Source: Fidelibacterota bacterium (lineage in GTDB: Bacteria > Fidelibacterota > Marinisomatia > Marinisomatales > UBA1611). From it: DNA of 11,602 nucleotides. Where the stretch lies: assembly GCA_015658495.1 (NCBI GenBank), contig DQOT01000315.1:1-11602 (forward strand), read 5' to 3'. Positions 6,851-11,602 of the stretch are shown piece by piece; within the stretch, counting starts at the first letter, position 1, and each line of letters starts with the position of its first letter. Made by a program: the position numbers and the translations under genes. Below the pieces are notes generated by a model, which was not told where the DNA came from, did no database searches, and saw only the letters and a program-made list of their open reading frames with translations.

Positions 6851-8020
6851 ATGACAATTATCTGGGCAACCATTCTCATACTCGGTGTTCTTATCACCAT
6901 CCACGAATTTGGGCATTTTATTGCTGCGCGCTCCGTCGGGATCCGTGTAGAACGATTTTCAATTGGATTTCCACCACGGTTTGTATCTCTGACATCAGAA
7001 GATGGCGGATGGGTATTCCGAATCTTCTTTTACAAACGTTCCCATGGACGCCTTTCCTGGCAGTCTGTCTATGAAAAAACGATTGTTAAACCCGATCAAA
7101 TTGGGTCCAAAACTGAATATGTGATCGCACTGGTCCCCTTGGGGGGTTATGTAAAAATGGCAGGTATCATTGATGAGAGTATGGACACAGAGATCAATTA
7201 TGAAGAAGATGAATTCATGTCCAAACCGCTGTGGGCAAAATTGTGGGTTATGAGCGCCGGGGTCATTATGAACACGATTTTGGCATTTATCATATTTGCA
7301 GCGGTAGGATACACGCAAGGCATGCCGGAAGTATCAGAAAAGCCCGTTGTAGCCGAATTACAACCGGATATGCCGGCCATAGCAGCAGGCATCCAACCGG
7401 GTGACCGGATCATTTCTATAGATGGGGAACCCATCAAAACATGGAACGATCTCACAACAACCATCCATGCTCAGCCCAACACGGATATTTCTCTCACAGT
7501 TTTAAGAGAGAATATTCAAATTGAGATGGAAATCACCACATCATTTATGCCCTTCCCAAGGGCTGCGGGAATAGATACGCTTGGTGTCATCGGGATCATA
7601 CCGGAAGTGTTTTACAGGGATATGACCATGGGTGAAGCATTCAACATCGGCTGGCTTCGAACAAGAGACAGTTTTGGGATGATCATCATGAGTTTAAAAA
7701 TGCTCGGAAGTGGTGCTGCCTCCATGTCCGATTTTGGCGGCCCCATCATGATTGCGCAATTGGCAGGTCAAACAGCAGAAGCTGGATGGATCCCGTTTCT
7801 CACATTCATGGCATTGATCAGTGTAAATCTGGCATTTATAAATATTTTACCGATCCCGGGATTGGACGGCGGACATATTATGATTCATTTGATTGAAGGT
7901 ATACTTCGGCGTCCTTTAACCATGAAAGCACGAATCACTATTCAGCAGATTGGTATGGCATTTTTACTGATGCTCATGGTGACAGTCGTGTTCAACGACA
8001 TCAGCCGATTGTTTAATTAG
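6851..8020 (+). CDS. rseP: RseP-type site-2 membrane zinc metalloprotease (M50)
   Basis: This 389-residue intramembrane protease would cut single-pass membrane proteins such as anti-sigma factors or leftover signal peptides. HEFGH (18-22) in the first membrane helix gives the zinc ligands His18 and His22 and catalytic Glu19; Asp339 in PGLDGGH is the third ligand. PLGGYVKMAG (96-105) is conserved. One PDZ domain lies at about 165-230 (AGIQPGDRIISIDG), where E. coli RseP has two. Further membrane helices are at about 135-155, 318-335 and 367-382. Between FPPRF (40-44) and TEYVIALVPLGGY there are some 43 residues where relatives usually have about 10, so an insertion is likely. The IDESMDTE stretch resembles Bacteroidetes homologues. 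It starts 42 bp after dxr with no clear ribosome binding site and is the last gene of the run. The family is firm; the substrate is unknown. Confidence 0.93.
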   Translation: MTIIWATILILGVLITIHEFGHFIAARSVGIRVERFSIGFPPRFVSLTSEDGGWVFRIFFYKRSHGRLSWQSVYEKTIVKPDQIGSKTEYVIALVPLGGYVKMAGIIDESMDTEINYEEDEFMSKPLWAKLWVMSAGVIMNTILAFIIFAAVGYTQGMPEVSEKPVVAELQPDMPAIAAGIQPGDRIISIDGEPIKTWNDLTTTIHAQPNTDISLTVLRENIQIEMEITTSFMPFPRAAGIDTLGVIGIIPEVFYRDMTMGEAFNIGWLRTRDSFGMIIMSLKMLGSGAASMSDFGGPIMIAQLAGQTAEAGWIPFLTFMALISVNLAFINILPIPGLDGGHIMIHLIEGILRRPLTMKARITIQQIGMAFLLMLMVTVVFNDISRLFN

Positions 8021-8081
8021 CCTCCCCGCATTTTGCAGGCCTGAAATTTTATTCATCATTTTTCTTTTGCGATTTCTGCGC

Positions 8082-8140
8082 CTGTCTGCCGAAATGCAAT
8101 GCTTGCCTGCCGTAGCCGGAGCGAAGGCATGGTAGGCACG
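8082..8140 (+). repeat. Imperfect GC-rich palindromic element (REP-like) in convergent intergenic region
   Basis: The 140 bp between the convergent rseP and DUF3108 genes include a stretch with much higher GC than its AT-rich surroundings. Its core is an inverted repeat: TGCCTGCC at 8104-8111 pairs with GGTAGGCA at 8131-8138 (one G-T mismatch). An inner GCC/GGC pair lies at 8115-8117 and 8126-8128. A partial direct copy, CTGTCTGCCG at 8082-8091, precedes it. Size, palindromy and location between convergent genes are typical of REP-type dispersed repeats. Only one copy is in this window, so its repetitiveness is inferred. Confidence 0.45.
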
Positions 8141-8147
8141 GTCTTTT
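8104..8147 (+). terminator. Possible rho-independent terminator after rseP
   Basis: The 8-bp stem (8104-8111 with 8131-8138) is followed on the plus strand by CGG and then TCTTTT (8142-8147). This could terminate the bamA-rseP run. The loop is long (19 nt, with a small inner stem) and the T-run is short, so it is weaker than a textbook terminator. On the minus strand no T-run follows the stem, so it would not be bidirectional. Confidence 0.35.
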
Positions 8148-8160
8148 ATGGTAATTGAGG

Positions 8161-8865
8161 TCAGTTAGAAATCTCCTCCAACTTCAGGACGAATGCCCCA
8201 AATTTCATCTTTAACCAGATCTGAACCGGATATCTATGTTCATCATTAGTGAACCAAATGGACATGGTGGCTTCATTCTTGAATTTCTTTTTATCGATCC
8301 GCATGGGTGTCACTTTTGTACAATTAAATTCTCCCATCGGTACTCCAATTTTAATTCCATCTGTCACTTGCATTTCTAATGGAGTGATCCTTTTCCCTTC
8401 GATCGTAGAAAATATTTGCCCGTCAATTTTTGATAAATCTTTATTTCTGAAAAAATAAAATAAAGAATAAGGTGAATGAGTTCCCATTCCTATTGTTATA
8501 GTATCATCTCTGACAATTGCAAATCCTTGATCCTGAAAAAGATCGGACTCGCTCTTTTTTTTGTATTTCCCCTCACTGATATCTTTTTTAACCCTTACCG
8601 GTGCCAGGGAATTTTCATCGAGCCAAAGATCAATCACATCTCGAATTGGAAAAAGAAAATTTGCAAACCCATGGGTGTTGGCACTGAACCGAACATGGTA
8701 AGTGGAAACATCGTTGATCGTTTCTATCCCAAGCACTTGCAGACGACCAGTTGCTGCATCTATCCCGGAAAAAGAAGCTTTGTATTTCAGCGTTTCCCCA
8801 ACTTTGAAGGGGACATTTGTCCCCCATAAAAAAGAAAAAGATAAAATGAGAATAAATGATCTCAT
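8161..8865 (-). CDS. Exported DUF3108-family protein
   Basis: This 234-residue protein has a signal peptide (MRSFILILSFSFLWG, cleavage near residue 15-17) and is probably periplasmic; no lipobox is seen. The mature part begins PFKVGETLKYKASFSGIDAATGRL, then YHVRFSANTHGFANFLFPIRD and a LWLDENSLAPVRVKKD block. This is the characteristic DUF3108 layout of beta-strands with a fixed order of GE-L-Y, a, and T-L-P-like motifs. The C-terminal half (IWFTNDEHRYPVQIWLKMKFG) also fits. The biochemical function of the family is not established to my knowledge. It is the last gene of the minus-strand operon, and its ATG overlaps the stop of the upstream TsaC-like gene by 4 bp (ATGA). With the LpxL-like gene two places upstream, an envelope role is a reasonable guess but no more. 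Confidence 0.8.
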   Translation of the reverse strand: MRSFILILSFSFLWGTNVPFKVGETLKYKASFSGIDAATGRLQVLGIETINDVSTYHVRFSANTHGFANFLFPIRDVIDLWLDENSLAPVRVKKDISEGKYKKKSESDLFQDQGFAIVRDDTITIGMGTHSPYSLFYFFRNKDLSKIDGQIFSTIEGKRITPLEMQVTDGIKIGVPMGEFNCTKVTPMRIDKKKFKNEATMSIWFTNDEHRYPVQIWLKMKFGAFVLKLEEISN

Positions 8866-9434
8866 AATCTTAAGATATTTAGTTCCCTATCCTGAAAATT
8901 ATAAATAGTGGAACCGCTGCCTTCAATAATGCAATCCTCAACAATGAGATCAATCTCATGGGCAAATTCGGATAGGATCTTTTCCGGATTCGTCAAAGGT
9001 TCTTGTCTGGTTCGGTTCACACTGGTGGTGGTGATGGGGTTTGGGTACGCATGGGATAATTTTTGACAAAAGTCATGATCTGGAATTCGCATACCCAGAG
9101 TTTGCTTATCGCCTGTAATAGAATTGGAAACAACCTCATCTATAACCGAAATGATTACTGTTGTGGATCCTCCTAATATTTCTAAAACATTTTTTTTATC
9201 CAATTCTGAAATATTCATCCAACTTGAAGCGGTTTCTTTATTTGGCGCCAGGACACTCATGGGAGAAATCCTGCCTTTGATAGAATTGATCTTTTGAATG
9301 GCAGATTCATTTTTTGCATCGCATCCAAACCCATAGAGCGTATCGGTTGGATAAACAATCACACCACCCCTCCTCAAAACGGAGCACGCTGTTTTCACGG
9401 CATTTTCATTTTCCCAATGTATTATTTTAACCAC
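8862..9434 (-). CDS. tsaC: L-threonylcarbamoyladenylate synthase (TsaC/YrdC/Sua5 family, single-domain)
   Basis: This 190-residue cytoplasmic protein makes threonylcarbamoyl-AMP from threonine, bicarbonate and ATP, the first step of the t6A modification at position 37 of ANN-decoding tRNAs. VYPTDTLYGFGCDA (27-40) is the family signature. Lys53 and Arg55 in IKGR, LGMRIPDH (113-120) and Ser138/Asn140 in TTTSVN correspond to the conserved substrate- and nucleotide-binding residues. It lacks the extra C-terminal Sua5 domain and so is TsaC-like in length. Two small deviations occur: the loop after KGR is about two residues shorter than usual, and TSVN replaces the common TSAN. The start is GTG at 9434, with AGGA about 9 nt upstream and 24 bp after the LpxL-like stop. 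The fully conserved signature suggests an active enzyme. Confidence 0.9.
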   Translation of the reverse strand: MVKIIHWENENAVKTACSVLRRGGVIVYPTDTLYGFGCDAKNESAIQKINSIKGRISPMSVLAPNKETASSWMNISELDKKNVLEILGGSTTVIISVIDEVVSNSITGDKQTLGMRIPDHDFCQKLSHAYPNPITTTSVNRTRQEPLTNPEKILSEFAHEIDLIVEDCIIEGSGSTIYNFQDRELNILRL

Positions 9435-9458
9435 GCTTCTTAATCCTGTTTCCTAATT

Positions 9459-10313
9459 CTAATCTTGTTTCGTTTTCCACCGTCGATGAAACCAGAAATA
9501 TTGTTCCGGATATTGTCTGACCTTTTCTTCGATAATGAATGTAAACGCTTGGGTGATATCTTGAGTGCTGTCACTCTTTGATATTATTGGGACGAACTCA
9601 ATTCGATACTTTTGAAACCCTGTTTGAATACAAACACCAAAAACCATGGGTGCACCGGATTTTTGATGAAATAGTGCAGCACCTTTTGGCGTGGATGACG
9701 GTGTGCCAAAGAAATCCACAAATATTCCTTTTCGTTTTGCATCCTGATCACTTACTAAGGCAAGAATTCCATTGTTTTTCAAAACATCATACATTTTTTC
9801 AAGTGGCTCTTTCCGGAAAATATGTTCACCTCCGGCCAATTCCCGTTGTTCCTGGAAGAAACGGTTTGCGCCACGATTTTTTTGTCTGTGGGCAATACCC
9901 ACAAAACGGGTGCCATATTCACCCATCCATTTAGCAAAAAGTTCCCATACGCCAAAATGAGCCGAAACCAAAACACAGCCTTTACCATGGGTCATGGTGC
10001 TGTCCAACACATCTTTCCCGGAAATTTCAATTTTGATTCCATCCCATGATTTTGGGAAGGCAAAAAACTGAACCATGTTGTGCATAAAAAATATGTAAAT
10101 TTTTTTAACGGTTGATTCAATTTTTTCATTTGACCAACTCGAAAAAGCCCGATTCAGGTTTTTGATTACCTGTCCTTTCCGTTTCGGAATATAATGATAG
10201 GAAAGGCTTGCCAGGCGTGAGGCGAAACGATACCGCGTTTTTATAGACATGGTGGACATCCACTTTTTCAACAGAATTAAAATGGAATAGGTAATTTGGT
10301 GTGATGTTTTCAT
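9459..10313 (-). CDS. lpxL: LpxL/HtrB-family lysophospholipid (lipid A late) acyltransferase
   Basis: This family adds secondary acyl chains to lipid A precursors at the inner membrane. With the start at 10313 the protein has 284 residues. An N-terminal hydrophobic helix (SILILLKKW) is followed by YRFASRLASLSYHYIPKRKGQVIKNLNRAF, the usual family opening. His119 and Glu124 in AHFGVWE form the catalytic HX4E motif. SDQDAKRKGIFVDFFG and the C-terminal YFWFHRRWK are conserved blocks. The frame is open back to an ATG at 10403, giving 314 residues. The 30 extra residues are basic, lack a counterpart in relatives, and would leave only a few bases to the divergent gene, so I prefer the shorter form. 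Neither start has a convincing ribosome binding site. The enzyme fits functionally with LpxA/C/D on the other strand, though acyl donor and position cannot be told. Confidence 0.88.
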   Translation of the reverse strand: MKTSHQITYSILILLKKWMSTMSIKTRYRFASRLASLSYHYIPKRKGQVIKNLNRAFSSWSNEKIESTVKKIYIFFMHNMVQFFAFPKSWDGIKIEISGKDVLDSTMTHGKGCVLVSAHFGVWELFAKWMGEYGTRFVGIAHRQKNRGANRFFQEQRELAGGEHIFRKEPLEKMYDVLKNNGILALVSDQDAKRKGIFVDFFGTPSSTPKGAALFHQKSGAPMVFGVCIQTGFQKYRIEFVPIISKSDSTQDITQAFTFIIEEKVRQYPEQYFWFHRRWKTKQD

Positions 10314-10351
10314 TTTAAAGCGGGAAATTACGGATTTGCGCAGTCGATTTA

Positions 10352-10380
10352 TTGTCACATTTAAATCGATTAAATAACCT
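10352..10380 (+). promoter_or_regulatory. Candidate sigma70-type promoter upstream of nfeD-like gene
   Basis: TTGTCA at 10352-10357 (5 of 6 to the -35 consensus) is followed after exactly 17 bp by TAACCT at 10375-10380 (3 of 6 to the -10 consensus). The region is AT-rich and lies 28-43 bp before the two possible nfeD starts. The match is weak, and FCB-group promoters often differ from this consensus. If it is real, the longer form of the lpxL gene would overlap it. Confidence 0.2.
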
Positions 10381-10423
10381 TTTTTGTTTCCCATCGTTCT
10401 CATTTCGTATGAAATTCCCGTCT

Positions 10424-11602
10424 ATGAAACGTCATTTATTTAGCATCTTATTCTGTATTTCATTTTTACATCCGGATGTTGTTTACAGGGTGCCCATCAG
10501 TGGGGTCATTGATCTCGGCCTTCCGCCCTTTATTAAACGTGCCATAAAAGAAGCGGAAGCCCATGATGCCAAGGTAGTTATTTTTGATATTAATACCTTT
10601 GGCGGCCGCGTGGATGCAGCAACCCAGATCAAAGATGCAATTCTCAGTGCAAATGTACTAACCATTGCCTTTATTAATCGTCGGGCTATTTCTGCCGGTG
10701 CACTGATCTCCCTCTCCTGTGAAAAAATTTATATGACTGGCGGTGGACTCATCGGCGCTGCAACAGCGGTGGATATGACCGGGAAAAAAGGGAGTGAAAA
10801 AGTCATTAGTTTTATGCGGGAAGAAATGGCCTCAACAGCGGAAAAACGGGGACGAAACAAAGAGATCGCCCGCGGCATGGTAGACGAAGAATTGAATTTT
10901 ACTCACCTCGTGATTGATGGCGATTCCGTAGAAGTGACAGATATTGAGGGACGGAAAGAAGGGAAACTGATTTCGCTCACGACTGAGCAGGCAATAAAAT
11001 ATCATATTGCCGATGGTACCGCAGAAAATATGGAAGCTCTACTGGATAGCCTGGGTTATTCTTCAGCTATTGTGACGGAATCCAGCGAAAATTGGTCAGA
11101 AGCAGTGGTCAGGTTTTTAACCAATCCGGTCGTGGCATCCCTTTTAACCACCTTTGGATTTCTGGGGATTCTGTTCGAACTCCAAAGTCCCGGTTGGGGC
11201 ATTCCCGGATTTGTGGGACTCACCTGTTTGATCCTTTCCCTGGGAGCATCCTATATTGCCGAATTGGCCACCATGTCAGACATGATGTTTATCTTTGGCG
11301 GGCTCGCACTTTTACTATTGGAGATCCTTATTATCCCGGGGTTTGGAGTGGCGGGTGTCGGTGGCATCGGACTCATCGTTTACGGTCTTTATCTATTATT
11401 ATTACCGGAAGTTCCGGTGGGTGATGAAATATTGAGTCAAGCCACAGATGGTTTATTGATAGGTATCATAGGCGCAATCATTGGCCTCTTTCTTCTGGGA
11501 AAGCTCATGATTAAAACAAAATTCTGGGCACAACTCACCGCGCCGGACGTCCAGAAAAAAGAAGATGGTTATACCAATACATTCGGATGGGAATCCTTAA
11601 GC
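10424..11602 (+). CDS. NfeD-type membrane-bound ClpP-class serine protease, 3' end outside window
   Basis: The frame is open from ATG 10424 to the last base (393 codons, no stop). An upstream in-frame ATG at 10409 is possible; neither has a good ribosome binding site. Residues 1-15 form a hydrophobic export segment. Residues 22-200 are a ClpP/SppA-like domain: PISGVIDLGLPPFIKRAI, FDINTFGGRVD (54-64) and RAISAGALISL, where Ser90 is the likely nucleophile, and Lys126 the likely partner, as in the Ser-Lys dyad of archaeal 1510-N proteases. Four or more membrane helices follow (about 235-252, 262-280, 286-304, 311-328, 343-362). The window ends at FGWESLS, at the start of the C-terminal NfeD OB-fold, so roughly 60 residues are missing. 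Known relatives cleave hydrophobic regions of slipin/stomatin partners, often encoded next door; that gene could lie just downstream. Confidence 0.9.
   Translation, partial: MKRHLFSILFCISFLHPDVVYRVPISGVIDLGLPPFIKRAIKEAEAHDAKVVIFDINTFGGRVDAATQIKDAILSANVLTIAFINRRAISAGALISLSCEKIYMTGGGLIGAATAVDMTGKKGSEKVISFMREEMASTAEKRGRNKEIARGMVDEELNFTHLVIDGDSVEVTDIEGRKEGKLISLTTEQAIKYHIADGTAENMEALLDSLGYSSAIVTESSENWSEAVVRFLTNPVVASLLTTFGFLGILFELQSPGWGIPGFVGLTCLILSLGASYIAELATMSDMMFIFGGLALLLLEILIIPGFGVAGVGGIGLIVYGLYLLLLPEVPVGDEILSQATDGLLIGIIGAIIGLFLLGKLMIKTKFWAQLTAPDVQKKEDGYTNTFGWESLS

Noticed and set aside
8036..8043. CAGGCCTG palindrome after rseP as a terminator or protein binding site
   Set aside because: Eight bases with no loop and no T-run; too short to support a call by itself.
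8476..8829. Plus-strand open frame of 117 codons opposite the DUF3108 gene
   Set aside because: The opposite strand encodes a recognised secreted protein with signal peptide over the same bases; this frame shows no recognisable features. The same applies to the plus-strand frame at 9578-9934 opposite lpxL.
1..11602. A mobile element, defence system, CRISPR array or RNA gene
   Set aside because: All coding space is taken by envelope and housekeeping genes in an ordinary arrangement; no transposase, integrase, repeat-spacer pattern, tRNA fold or rRNA stretch was seen.

Overview
The window carries a compact envelope-biogenesis locus from a Gram-negative bacterium. By eye the GC content is in the low-to-mid 40s. 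The set of lipid A genes, the Bacteroidetes-like IDESMDTE stretch in the RseP homologue, and an lpxC that directly precedes and overlaps fabZ all point to the Fibrobacteres-Chlorobi-Bacteroidetes (FCB) side of the tree. A Marinimicrobia (SAR406)-like lineage is my best guess; this is inferred from gene order and sequence feel, not from a database search.

Plus strand, 1-8020: one dense, probably co-transcribed run. The order is the 3' part of bamA (outer-membrane protein insertion), a Skp/OmpH-type periplasmic chaperone, lpxD, lpxC, fabZ, lpxA, an unrecognised exported beta-rich protein, dxr (isoprenoid precursor synthesis) and an RseP-type site-2 protease. Gaps are 0-42 bp. lpxC/fabZ overlap by 8 bp and the unknown gene/dxr overlap by 1 bp. 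Together the genes build the first steps of lipid A (LpxA, LpxC, LpxD), share the 3-hydroxyacyl-ACP pool with fatty acid elongation (FabZ), fold and insert outer-membrane proteins (BamA, Skp), and probably sense or process envelope proteins (RseP). lpxB is not in the window.

8021-8160 is a convergent intergenic region holding an imperfect GC-rich palindrome that resembles a REP-type element and may serve as a terminator. It is the longest non-coding stretch if the upstream lpxL start is used.

Minus strand, 10313 (or 10403) down to 8161: a second small operon, transcribed as lpxL-like acyltransferase, then a TsaC/YrdC-type threonylcarbamoyl-AMP synthase, then a secreted DUF3108 protein. The last two overlap by 4 bp (ATGA).

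Plus strand, 10424 to the window edge: a divergent NfeD-type membrane serine protease (ClpP-class domain plus membrane helices), open to the last base and therefore cut at its 3' end.

I see no mobile element, phage gene, CRISPR array, tRNA or rRNA, and no clear defence or other novel multi-gene system. The items most worth a second look are an apparent AUU start for lpxA, the unknown outer-membrane-like gene between lpxA and dxr, an insertion in the RseP homologue, and the palindromic repeat.
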